Shown here one piece after another: positions 1-6,100 of a DNA stretch of 6,100 nucleotides. The notes below the pieces were generated by a model that made no database searches, was not told where the DNA came from, and worked only from the letters and a program-made list of their open reading frames with translations. Made by a program: the position numbers and the translations under genes. The stretch comes from Cyclobacteriaceae bacterium (GTDB lineage: Bacteria; Bacteroidota; Bacteroidia; Cytophagales; Cyclobacteriaceae): the NCBI GenBank assembly GCA_013140395.1, contig JABFSY010000295.1, positions 1 to 6,100 on the forward strand. The letters run 5' to 3'. Within the stretch, counting starts at the first letter, position 1; each line of letters opens with the position of its first letter.

Positions 1-1
1 A

Positions 2-226
2 TTTAAAACAAATACGTTTCTAAGTGAGTTTGGAGTAGGTACAGGATTCGGTCTGCGTTTTGACTTCAGTTTTCTAATTCTTCGACTTGATGTCGGAATG
101 AAAGTATGGGATCCTGCGCGTCCGTCCAATGATCGGTTCGTGCTGGGCAACACACGTTTCCTGGGGCCTTATGGAAAAAATAGCGAACCCGTTATTTACA
201 ATATCGGTATCGGCTATCCTTTCTAA
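2..226 (+). CDS. C-terminal end of a BamA/TamA-family outer-membrane barrel protein (TamL-like), partial
   Basis: Only the last 74 codons are in the window; the gene begins upstream. The frame is open from position 2 to the TAA at 224-226. The translation includes GFGLRFDFSFLILRLD, an alternating pattern typical of outer-membrane beta-strands, then KVWDPARPS. It ends NIGIGYPF, with the terminal aromatic residue expected of a BAM-recognised barrel. In Bacteroidota, the BamA/TamA relatives called TamL (translocation and assembly module lipoprotein) commonly end this way; family members help insert or assemble outer-membrane proteins. The lipoprotein signal and POTRA domains that would distinguish TamL from BamA lie outside the window, so the subfamily is inferred. 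Its stop lies 9 nt from the stop of the convergent dehydrogenase gene, and no clear terminator hairpin is visible between them. Confidence 0.8.
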   Translation, partial: FKTNTFLSEFGVGTGFGLRFDFSFLILRLDVGMKVWDPARPSNDRFVLGNTRFLGPYGKNSEPVIYNIGIGYPF

Positions 227-235
227 TTTAGAATT

Positions 236-2308
236 CTAATACGACAATAATTTTCCAAGCTCGTTTTTGACTTTCTCGGCACTGGGCAACATCATTCTCT
301 CTAATTCTACATTGAGTGGAATGGCAGGAAGGCTGACTGCACCAAAAGTCCATACCGGTGCATCCAAAAAATGAAACAGCTCTTTCGAGATCCTTCCTGC
401 CAACGACTCTGCAAAAGAATTTAGCAATGGTTCTTCAGTTAGTATAAAAGCACGACCATGCTTTCTAACGCTCGCTGCTATCATGTCCCAGTCAAGGGGA
501 TTCAGTGTACGCAAGTCAATAATTTCAATCTGACCCTTGAATGATTGGGATGCTTCCTTCGCCCAGTACACACCCATTCCATAGGTGATCACTACTGCAC
601 TCTCGCCTGCCTTTACTTTTTCTTCATTGGCCATTTGAACCTGACTTGCTTTGCCTAAGGGAATAATATAGTTCCCATCCGGCTCGATGGTTTTCGCGTC
701 TAATGTCCCCGGCACTTTACTCCAATACAAACCCTTGTGTTCTAACATCACTACCGGATTGGGATCATAGAAAGATGCTTTCATCAACCCTTTCATATCA
801 GCCGCATTGGAAGGATATACAACTTTTACTCCACGTATGGTTAGCAAGGTTGATTCAATGCTACCAGAATGATAAGGACCTCCCCCACCATAAGCTCCGA
901 TGGGAACTCTGATCAGCGATTGAATGGGAAACTTTCCTTTAGAGAGATAACAACTTTTTGAAAGCTCTTCCACCAATTGATTCATAGCCGGCCAGATGTA
1001 ATCGGCAAACTGGATCTCAACAATAGGTTTCACCCCAACCGCAGACATGCCGGCTGTCGATCCAACGATATACGCCTCCTGAATGGGCGTATTAAAGACG
1101 CGATCTTCACCGTACTTCTGAGCCAACGTAGCGGCTTCTCTAAATACACCGCCTAATCGCGCACCCACATCCTGGCCATAAAAAATTGCTTCGGGATTAT
1201 GTCTCAAAATTTCATCAACCGCATGAAGGGCTGCGTCCACCATCGTCACCTTTTCACCACCTTTTGGAGATCTAGTTCCCTTCTCTTCCAGAATTTCTGT
1301 GAGGGCAAATTCATGAGAGTAAAAATCGGTTGGATCTGGATCAGGCATCAACAAGGCCTGCTCATAGTCTTCTTGTACTTTCTTTCTCGAACGATCTTGA
1401 ATTTTCTTAAGCGATGCCGAAGATTGACCATTCGCTAAGAGATAGGCTTCCAATTTAACAATCGGATCGTCTTTTTCTTGTTCCAACAAATTTTCTCCGC
1501 GATACCACTCTTTCCTCACACCTGAAGTATGATGCCCCAATAATGGACATGTAGCATGAACCAGTATAGGTCTTCGTTCTTTTCTTACTAAATCGAATGC
1601 TCTCGTCAGGCCATTGTAACTTTCTATAAAATCAGAACCATCCACTCGCATGCGCTCAAGCCCCTTAAAACCAGCAGCATACTCATAGGCATCCATCGTA
1701 CGCATTTCGCTGCCAGTAGCAGATATTCCCCAATCATTGTCTTGCACCAAATAGATAATTGGCAATTTTTTCAACACCGCCATTTGAAATGCTTCAGCTA
1801 CCTCCCCCTCCGTAACGGAGCCATCACCCAGTGAACAAAGGACTACACTTTCTTTTTCGACCAACAATCCTTGAGAATGTAAATAAGCCAGGCCATGTGC
1901 CATTCCTGTGGCAGGGATCGCTTGCATACCCGTGGCTGAGCTCTGATGAGGAATGACGGGGAAGCCCTTCCTCTTTAGTGAGGGGTGACCATAGTAAGTT
2001 CTACCTCCTGAAAAGGGATCATCTTTTTTCGCCAATAGCTGGAGCATCAGTTCAAGCGGTGTTATCCCAATGGCCAGTAGCATCGATTCATCTCGATAAT
2101 AGGGTGAAGCAAAATCACTTGCTCTCAATAGAATCCCAGCTGCAAGTTGAATAGCTTCATGCCCGCGGGAGGTACTGTGAACGTACCGGCTACATACGTC
2201 ACGATTATCGTCATACAATTGAGCCATGGAACGTGCTACGCACATAAGTTCGAAAGCTTTCAATGCAACATCATTGACTATCAATGTCTTCTGTTTAGCT
2301 TCTATCAT
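236..2308 (-). CDS. Fused alpha/beta E1 subunit of a branched-chain-type 2-oxoacid dehydrogenase complex
   Basis: This cytoplasmic thiamine-diphosphate enzyme would decarboxylate a 2-oxoacid and pass the acyl group to the lipoyl arm of an E2 subunit. Residues about 15-290 are the E1-alpha domain. It has YYRDE (70-74), the cofactor motif starting GDGSVTEGE (161-169) and closing at N191, and an active-site loop around HHTSG (259-263). A charged linker of about 60 residues follows. Residues about 352-690 are E1-beta, with NTPIQEAYIVG carrying the likely cofactor-activating E411, EIQFADYIWPA (431-441), and GGGGPYHSGS with the likely catalytic H480. Alpha and beta are separate polypeptides in most bacteria; the single-chain form is familiar in Bacteroidota. 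All key residues are present and the frame is intact. The ATG at 2308 lies 22 nt below a good promoter box and gives a normal N-terminus. Similarity is closest to branched-chain E1, but the substrate is inferred, and no E2 or E3 gene is in the window. Confidence 0.9.
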   Translation of the reverse strand: MIEAKQKTLIVNDVALKAFELMCVARSMAQLYDDNRDVCSRYVHSTSRGHEAIQLAAGILLRASDFASPYYRDESMLLAIGITPLELMLQLLAKKDDPFSGGRTYYGHPSLKRKGFPVIPHQSSATGMQAIPATGMAHGLAYLHSQGLLVEKESVVLCSLGDGSVTEGEVAEAFQMAVLKKLPIIYLVQDNDWGISATGSEMRTMDAYEYAAGFKGLERMRVDGSDFIESYNGLTRAFDLVRKERRPILVHATCPLLGHHTSGVRKEWYRGENLLEQEKDDPIVKLEAYLLANGQSSASLKKIQDRSRKKVQEDYEQALLMPDPDPTDFYSHEFALTEILEEKGTRSPKGGEKVTMVDAALHAVDEILRHNPEAIFYGQDVGARLGGVFREAATLAQKYGEDRVFNTPIQEAYIVGSTAGMSAVGVKPIVEIQFADYIWPAMNQLVEELSKSCYLSKGKFPIQSLIRVPIGAYGGGGPYHSGSIESTLLTIRGVKVVYPSNAADMKGLMKASFYDPNPVVMLEHKGLYWSKVPGTLDAKTIEPDGNYIIPLGKASQVQMANEEKVKAGESAVVITYGMGVYWAKEASQSFKGQIEIIDLRTLNPLDWDMIAASVRKHGRAFILTEEPLLNSFAESLAGRISKELFHFLDAPVWTFGAVSLPAIPLNVELERMMLPSAEKVKNELGKLLSY

Positions 2309-2320
2309 TGGCGCCTAGCC

Positions 2321-2328
2321 TAATTTTG
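2321..2328 (+). promoter_or_regulatory. Possible -7 promoter box for the histidine kinase locus
   Basis: TAATTTTG is a full match to TAnnTTTG on the plus strand, about 75 nt before the kinase ATG at 2404. The only candidate -33 element is a weak TTTA at 2294-2297, 23 nt upstream and inside the start of the E1 gene. The box lies 2 bp from the opposing -7 box of the E1 promoter, so polymerase could probably occupy only one direction at a time. It is weaker than the minus-strand promoter. Confidence 0.3.
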
Positions 2329-2330
2329 GA

Positions 2331-2363
2331 CAAATATACATTCAGCTGGAAGTGTATTCCAAA
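2331..2363 (-). promoter_or_regulatory. Bacteroidota-type promoter of the E1 alpha/beta gene
   Basis: Read on the minus strand, TTTG (2363-2360) is followed after 21 nt by TATATTTG (2338-2331). These match the -33 TTTG and -7 TAnnTTTG elements of the Bacteroidota primary sigma factor at the usual spacing. The -7 box ends 22 nt before the ATG at 2308, which predicts a leader of roughly 15-17 nt. The assignment is by motif only. Confidence 0.6.
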
Positions 2364-2403
2364 ACAGCGAACGAATCAAAGAAGATGCTTATTTTGTGCC
2401 CGA

Positions 2404-3003
2404 ATGAGCCTGTTTGATACCATAAGTAATATTGGCATAGCACCGGAAAATAGTATCCCTAATCGATACATAAAAATTACCAATCGGGTAAGTCTTTTGA
2501 TTTCAGCTTTCATCCTGATGGCGGCTAGTGGTGCAGTTCTGTATTTTGGTTTTACACCTACGGTACTTTTAACGTTGTCATTTGTTTTAGTTCCGCTGCT
2601 TGCGCTTGGCCTAAACTATTTAGGATTCAGCAACATTAGTAGAGTCTTTCTTTCCATTAGTATTTGCCTGGCTTGTTTGGTTCTTTCTCTTTTCGACAAA
2701 ATGCACTTCATTGTTATCGAAGAAGCGCAGTTTTATGAATTTCGGGTTTTTATGCTGGGCGCAAGCATTCTGCCCTTTATTTTATTCAGCCTAACCGAGA
2801 AGAAGCTCTGGATTTTGTCCTTATCCTTCAACCTTTCTTTATTACTTCTTCATGACACCATCCATAATCTTTTTAACCTCGGATATTTTCAGTTGGGGCT
2901 TAAGAATCCAGAATATCCATTTCAGAATTTTGTATTCGCCTCAAGCTTTTCTATTCTGGTAGGCTGTACCTATTTCCTTAAGAGAAGCTTTGAAAAATAT
3001 TAA
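2404..3003 (+). CDS. Six-helix membrane N-terminal part of a sensor histidine kinase (199 aa before stop)
   Basis: The product begins MSLFDTISNIGI, an F-x-x-I-S-N-I-G-I opening that I associate with Bacteroidota membrane sensor kinases and cyclases, followed by about 16 soluble residues. Hydrophobic stretches near residues 29-49, 53-74, 80-98, 115-131, 134-151 and 174-192 suggest six transmembrane helices. The last is followed by basic, helix-forming KRSFEKY and then the TAA. No known ligand-binding domain is recognisable, so the signal is unknown. The ATG at 2404 is preferred over an in-frame TTG at 2308, because the extension would overlap the first base of the E1 start codon, cross the promoter region and add residues unlike the family. 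Alone, this fragment would be a kinase-less membrane protein of no evident function. It is most likely the input half of the kinase encoded downstream in the same frame. Confidence 0.65.
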   Translation: MSLFDTISNIGIAPENSIPNRYIKITNRVSLLISAFILMAASGAVLYFGFTPTVLLTLSFVLVPLLALGLNYLGFSNISRVFLSISICLACLVLSLFDKMHFIVIEEAQFYEFRVFMLGASILPFILFSLTEKKLWILSLSFNLSLLLLHDTIHNLFNLGYFQLGLKNPEYPFQNFVFASSFSILVGCTYFLKRSFEKY

Positions 3004-3114
3004 TTAAAAAGTCATCGCTTAATAAAAGAGCTTTCTACTAACCAAGATCAATTAGCGCTCAGCAACAAAGAAATTGAACGACAACGAAAAACACTTGCTG
3101 AGGAAAATTTACAA

Positions 3115-4293
3115 TTGAACAGAGAACTTATCGAAAAAAATAATCAGCTGACGCTGACCAACGAGGAACTTATTCAACATAACAACGACTTGCAGCAATT
3201 CTCGTACACCGTCTCGCATAATCTTCGCGGTCCGGTGGCTAGCTTACTTGGACTTTTGGGTCTCACCAATCAATCTAAACTAGATAAAGAAACAAGTGAA
3301 CTACTTGATCATATCAAAAAATCGGCAACTTCTTTAGACGTCATTATCAAAGATTTGGGGAACATTATTGATGTTAGAAATTCTGTCTCAAAAGTAAAGC
3401 AACATATTATTTTTCAGGATGAGGTAAACCACATTAAGAATCTGCTTAAAAACGAAATCAACGACCATGATGTCAGTATCATCACTGACTTCACGACTGT
3501 TTCCGACATCTATTCTACGAAGCCGTTAATTAACAGTATTCTATATAATCTCATTAGTAATTCGATCAAATATCGATCGAAAGATCGAAACGCTGAGATT
3601 AGAGTAACATCAGAGAAAGTGGGTGCCTATGTAAAAATAGCTATTGCTGATAACGGACTGGGCTTGGATATTGACAAATTCAAAGAAAAGCTATTCGGCT
3701 TGTACAAGAGATTTCACACACATGTAGATGGCAAAGGACTGGGCCTCTTTCTGGTAAAACTACAAGCAGAGTCACTAGGTGGTCAGGTGCAAATTGAAAG
3801 TGTTATTGGAACGGGAACAACTATTTCTGTTCTTATCCCTAACATCACCAACCCAGATCATCAAATAATCATGGACGAAGAGTGGGGAAGATTATACTAT
3901 GATGCGTCCGAGGATACCACAGTAGTGGTTTGGAAAAGGGCACTGACCGTTTCGGAATTTATCGAATTTTACCAACGCTGTGTTGACTTTAGTAATTCAC
4001 AACTTTGTGCCAATTGGATTGTAGAAATAAAACGAGGGACGAAGGCTGAAGAAAGCAATATTGAATATCAACAAGCCAGACTAAAGTTTGCCAACGAATT
4101 GAAAAGAACCAGCTTAAAGCGAATAGGGTATGTCATTTCTGAAGCCAACGAGCCACCCGACTTTGAAGAGTACAAAAAGCACATGATCGCCTTCTACCAG
4201 GGCAGAATAAGTTTTTTTCGAAGCATTCAAGAATCACAAAATTGGATCTCCGCTGAGATAAAAAACGAAAAAGAGGCACGAGTACTAAACTAA
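3115..4293 (+). CDS. Histidine kinase core (HisKA-HATPase) with C-terminal SpoIIAA/STAS-like domain
   Basis: The frame is open from 3004, just after the TAA, but its only conventional start is the TTG at 3115, within a coiled coil (LSNKEIERQRKTLAEENLQ lies just upstream). It is therefore probably not an original gene start. Residues below count from that TTG. The HisKA H-box is FSYTVSHNLRGPVA with phospho-acceptor H35. The HATPase has an N-box LYNLISNSIKY (N149), G1 ADNGLGLD (178-185), an F-box-like LFGLYKRF, G2 GKGLGLFLVK (206-215) and G3 GTGTT (232-236), so the ATP site looks complete. From about residue 253 a further domain of about 140 residues begins at MDEEWGRLYY. Its predicted beta-beta-alpha-beta-alpha-beta-alpha order resembles SpoIIAA/STAS-like proteins. 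There is no receiver domain and no regulator gene nearby. The stop is one base from that of the convergent DAHP synthase gene. Confidence 0.75.
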   Translation: MNRELIEKNNQLTLTNEELIQHNNDLQQFSYTVSHNLRGPVASLLGLLGLTNQSKLDKETSELLDHIKKSATSLDVIIKDLGNIIDVRNSVSKVKQHIIFQDEVNHIKNLLKNEINDHDVSIITDFTTVSDIYSTKPLINSILYNLISNSIKYRSKDRNAEIRVTSEKVGAYVKIAIADNGLGLDIDKFKEKLFGLYKRFHTHVDGKGLGLFLVKLQAESLGGQVQIESVIGTGTTISVLIPNITNPDHQIIMDEEWGRLYYDASEDTTVVVWKRALTVSEFIEFYQRCVDFSNSQLCANWIVEIKRGTKAEESNIEYQQARLKFANELKRTSLKRIGYVISEANEPPDFEEYKKHMIAFYQGRISFFRSIQESQNWISAEIKNEKEARVLN

Positions 4294-4294
4294 C

Positions 4295-5305
4295 TTACCA
4301 GGAGTCTCGCAACGCAAAAGCTTCTTTCATTTTTCTAATCAGTCTTTCGGATTCCGAAAAATCCAAGGTTTGCTGCGCATCGCTATAGGCTTCTTCCGGT
4401 TTTTGATGAGTCTCGTAGATAATTCCATCAGCTCCCGCCATTACAGCGGCCAACGCTACAGGTTCTACATACTCCCGTATGCCAATTCCATGCGAAGGAT
4501 CGGCTACAACCGGTAAATGTGACTTTTCTTTTAGGATAGGAATAGCATTTATATCCATTGTGTTTCTGCTTGCCTTTTCATAGGTACGAATGCCACGCTC
4601 ACACAAGATCAACTTTTCGTTTCCTCCAGAAAAAACATATTCAGCAGAAGATAGAAGTTCTTCAAGCGTCCCGGAAATTCCTCGTTTGATCATAACGGGT
4701 TTATCCACTTTACCTAGTTCATCCAACAAATTGAAGTTCTGAGTATTTCTTGCTCCTACCTGAAACACATCTACATAATCATCCATTTCCGCAATTTGGC
4801 TTACCTGCATTACCTCGCTAATAATCTTGATACCGGCAGCTTTAGCGAGTTGATGCCACATCTTTAACCCGTCTACACCCAAACCGCGAAAAGCATAAGG
4901 AGAACTGCGGGGCTTAAACACACCGCCCCTCATGATTTTGACGCCACTCTTTTTTAAATGTGTCAGAGTCAACTCCACTTGTTTTTCTGTTTCAATAGAA
5001 CAAGGCCCCGCCATAATAGCAAGTGAACCTCCCCCAATAAAAACACCGTCTCCTAAATCAACTTGCGTTTGATCTACTTTCCATTTCCTCGAAACCAACT
5101 TATACTCATCTGATACCTGATGTATATCTGCAATACCCGGCATGAAGCCAATCTGTCTAATATCAAATTCCTTTTTTCCAATTGCGATTAGATAAGAACC
5201 GAGTTGTGTGTTTACCTCGGTTGATTTGTAGCCTAAACTTGTAACCTTTGAAACGATGGAGTCCTTTTGTGACGATTGGATGGATGATGTTAATTGAATG
5301 ATCAT
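4295..5305 (-). CDS. aroF: 3-deoxy-7-phosphoheptulonate (DAHP) synthase, type I-beta with N-terminal regulatory domain
   Basis: This cytoplasmic enzyme condenses phosphoenolpyruvate with erythrose 4-phosphate, the first committed step to chorismate. At 336 residues it matches the Thermotoga-type I-beta class. Residues 1 to about 70 form a ferredoxin-like domain that in some relatives mediates feedback inhibition by aromatic amino acids. The catalytic barrel follows, with MAGPCSIE (98-105), KPRSSPYAFRGLG (131-143), ADPSHGIG (268-275) and the YETH motif (297-300). C102, H272, E298 and D309 fall at the positions of the metal ligands known from the Thermotoga enzyme, so it should be active. It starts 11 nt after the trpA stop with no Shine-Dalgarno site, which suggests cotranscription and a role in supplying chorismate for tryptophan. 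Which amino acid inhibits it cannot be read from the sequence. Homologues are variously named aroF, aroG or aroA. Confidence 0.95.
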   Translation of the reverse strand: MIIQLTSSIQSSQKDSIVSKVTSLGYKSTEVNTQLGSYLIAIGKKEFDIRQIGFMPGIADIHQVSDEYKLVSRKWKVDQTQVDLGDGVFIGGGSLAIMAGPCSIETEKQVELTLTHLKKSGVKIMRGGVFKPRSSPYAFRGLGVDGLKMWHQLAKAAGIKIISEVMQVSQIAEMDDYVDVFQVGARNTQNFNLLDELGKVDKPVMIKRGISGTLEELLSSAEYVFSGGNEKLILCERGIRTYEKASRNTMDINAIPILKEKSHLPVVADPSHGIGIREYVEPVALAAVMAGADGIIYETHQKPEEAYSDAQQTLDFSESERLIRKMKEAFALRDSW

Positions 5306-5316
5306 ACTTTATAAAA

Positions 5317-6090
5317 TTATCTGAGCCCTTTTACAAATCGTGTGATATCCGATTCCAGATCAGTGCTGCTTTTCAAAAGATTAATGAAAGCACTCCCAAC
5401 AATGGCGCCTGACGAATACTTGCTTACCGCTGCAAACGTTTCATGATTAGAAACCCCAAATCCAATTAGAAACGGGTTTTCTAACTTCATGTCTTGTAAT
5501 CTCTTGAAATACGATTCTTGATCCGTTGAAAATCCCTTCTGCGCACCTGTAGTACTCGAGGAAGAAACCGCGTAAATAAATCCATTAGTAGCCGCGTCAA
5601 TTTTTCGAATCCGTTCTTCCGAAGTAGTCGGAGAAATCAAAAAGGTATTGGTCAGTCCATTGTCATCAACAATCGATTTATACATTCCAAGGTATTCGTC
5701 TAGGGGTAGGTCCGGGAGAATTAGACCATCCACTCCGACTTTTGCGGCTTCTTTTACAAACTTCTCAAATCCATATTGCAAGACCGGATTCAGATAACCC
5801 ATCAAAATAATCGGAAGATTTACACTTTTTCGAATCTCTTGCACCTGTTCAAGTAACAAATGGAGGTTCATTCCATTATCTAATGCTATTTTATTACTTT
5901 CCTGAATAGTAGGCCCATCTGCAATCGGGTCAGAAAACGGAATACCAATTTCAATAATATCGACACCGGCTTTTTCCAGGTATTGAGCAATTGGCAATGT
6001 GTCCCTAAGTGATGGAAACCCAGATGTATAAAAGATCGAAAGTAAGTTTCGTTTTTTCGACTTGAATAATTCCTTGATTCGATTCTCCAT
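5317..6090 (-). CDS. trpA: Tryptophan synthase alpha subunit
   Basis: TrpA cleaves indole-3-glycerol phosphate to glyceraldehyde 3-phosphate and indole, which is channelled to TrpB in the alpha2-beta2 complex in the cytoplasm. The 257-residue length is slightly below the common 260-270. The signature EIGIPFSDPIADGP (47-60) carries both catalytic acids, E47 and D58, equivalent to E49 and D60 of the Salmonella enzyme. Also present are LPDLPL (125-130), Y173, the mobile loop SSSSTTGAQ (176-184), and the phosphate-binding GFGVS (210-214) and GSA (232-234). The ATG at 6090 gives the canonical N-terminus. Just upstream on this strand a TAA (6096-6094) sits three bases before the ATG; it could be the stop of a preceding gene, most plausibly trpB, but too little sequence is present to test that. 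The DAHP synthase gene follows after 11 nt. Confidence 0.97.
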   Translation of the reverse strand: MENRIKELFKSKKRNLLSIFYTSGFPSLRDTLPIAQYLEKAGVDIIEIGIPFSDPIADGPTIQESNKIALDNGMNLHLLLEQVQEIRKSVNLPIILMGYLNPVLQYGFEKFVKEAAKVGVDGLILPDLPLDEYLGMYKSIVDDNGLTNTFLISPTTSEERIRKIDAATNGFIYAVSSSSTTGAQKGFSTDQESYFKRLQDMKLENPFLIGFGVSNHETFAAVSKYSSGAIVGSAFINLLKSSTDLESDITRFVKGLR

Positions 6091-6100
6091 TGATTAATAT

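Larger units (their letters stand above)
2404..4293 (+). pseudogene. Sensor histidine kinase gene interrupted by one in-frame TAA (whole-locus view)
   Basis: Read as one frame from the ATG at 2404, this locus encodes about 629 positions: a six-helix membrane domain, a coiled coil, HisKA, HATPase and a SpoIIAA/STAS-like tail. Codon 200 is TAA (3001-3003). No frameshift is involved: the frame before and after the stop is the same, and it stays open for 429 further sense codons to the TAA at 4291-4293. The stop falls just after the last membrane helix, where family members normally run straight into the coiled coil. No ATG or GTG lies in this frame between the stop and the kinase core. The simplest readings are a recent nonsense mutation or a sequencing error; readthrough or a natural split into two proteins is less likely. 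The two halves are listed separately below. Confidence 0.6.

Noticed and set aside
228..239. 12-bp perfect palindrome TTAGAATTCTAA between convergent genes, considered as a terminator or operator
   Set aside because: It has no loop, is AT-rich, lacks an adjacent T-tract and includes the E1 stop codon; chance is sufficient.
703..912. Plus-strand open frame of 69 codons
   Set aside because: It lies antisense inside the strongly conserved E1-beta region and has no recognisable protein features; it is a shadow of the real gene.
1199..1438. Plus-strand open frame of 79 codons
   Set aside because: It is antisense to the E1 linker and start of the beta domain; the translation shows no domain, and the opposite frame is clearly coding.
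2389..2396. TTATTTTG just before the kinase ATG as a promoter box
   Set aside because: It mismatches TAnnTTTG at the second base, has no TTTG at -33, and would leave almost no leader before the ATG at 2404.
2308..2403. N-terminal extension of the membrane protein from a TTG at 2308
   Set aside because: It would overlap the E1 start codon and span both promoter boxes, and its residues do not resemble the family; the ATG at 2404 gives the expected N-terminus.
4246..4259. Inverted repeat ATCTC-CGCT-GAGAT near the kinase 3' end, considered as a terminator
   Set aside because: The stem is only 5 bp and lies inside coding sequence. On the plus strand it is followed by A residues; on the minus strand the T-run precedes the stem, so it does not fit an intrinsic terminator either way.
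6091..6100. End of trpB
   Set aside because: Only ten bases are available. A TAA three bases before the trpA ATG is compatible with an upstream gene end but cannot identify it, so no separate feature is given.

Overview
This 6.1-kb window looks like ordinary chromosomal DNA from a Bacteroidota bacterium, most likely of the Cytophagales type. The evidence is a TamL-like outer-membrane barrel ending in GIGYPF, a single-chain E1 alpha/beta 2-oxoacid dehydrogenase, a sensor kinase opening with an F-x-x-I-S-N-I-G-I motif, TAnnTTTG-type promoter boxes, and a lack of clear Shine-Dalgarno sites. The genus assignment is open. No RNA gene, CRISPR array, insertion sequence, phage gene or attachment site was seen.

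Layout. Positions 2-226 (+) hold the last 74 codons of a BamA/TamA-family barrel. It converges on a 690-residue fused E1 alpha/beta subunit of a branched-chain-type 2-oxoacid dehydrogenase (236-2308, -). The short divergent intergenic region (2309-2403) carries two TAnnTTTG boxes facing away from each other, 2 bp apart. To the right is a sensor histidine kinase locus (+). A six-helix membrane part (2404-3003) ends at an in-frame TAA. The same frame then continues, with no frameshift, through a coiled coil, the HisKA and HATPase domains, and a C-terminal SpoIIAA/STAS-like domain, to 4293. Converging on it with one base between stop codons is a biosynthetic pair read leftward: trpA (5317-6090), then a type I-beta DAHP synthase (4295-5305).

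How the genes fit together. trpA and the DAHP synthase sit 11 nt apart in what is probably the end of a trp operon. This links the first step of the shikimate pathway with a late step of tryptophan synthesis. The E1 gene would feed acyl groups to a lipoyl E2 encoded elsewhere, plausibly for branched-chain acyl-CoA supply. The kinase has no response regulator in the window, so its output is unknown.

Most of the window is housekeeping. The points worth a second look are the stop-interrupted kinase, its unusual C-terminal domain, and the mirrored divergent promoter.
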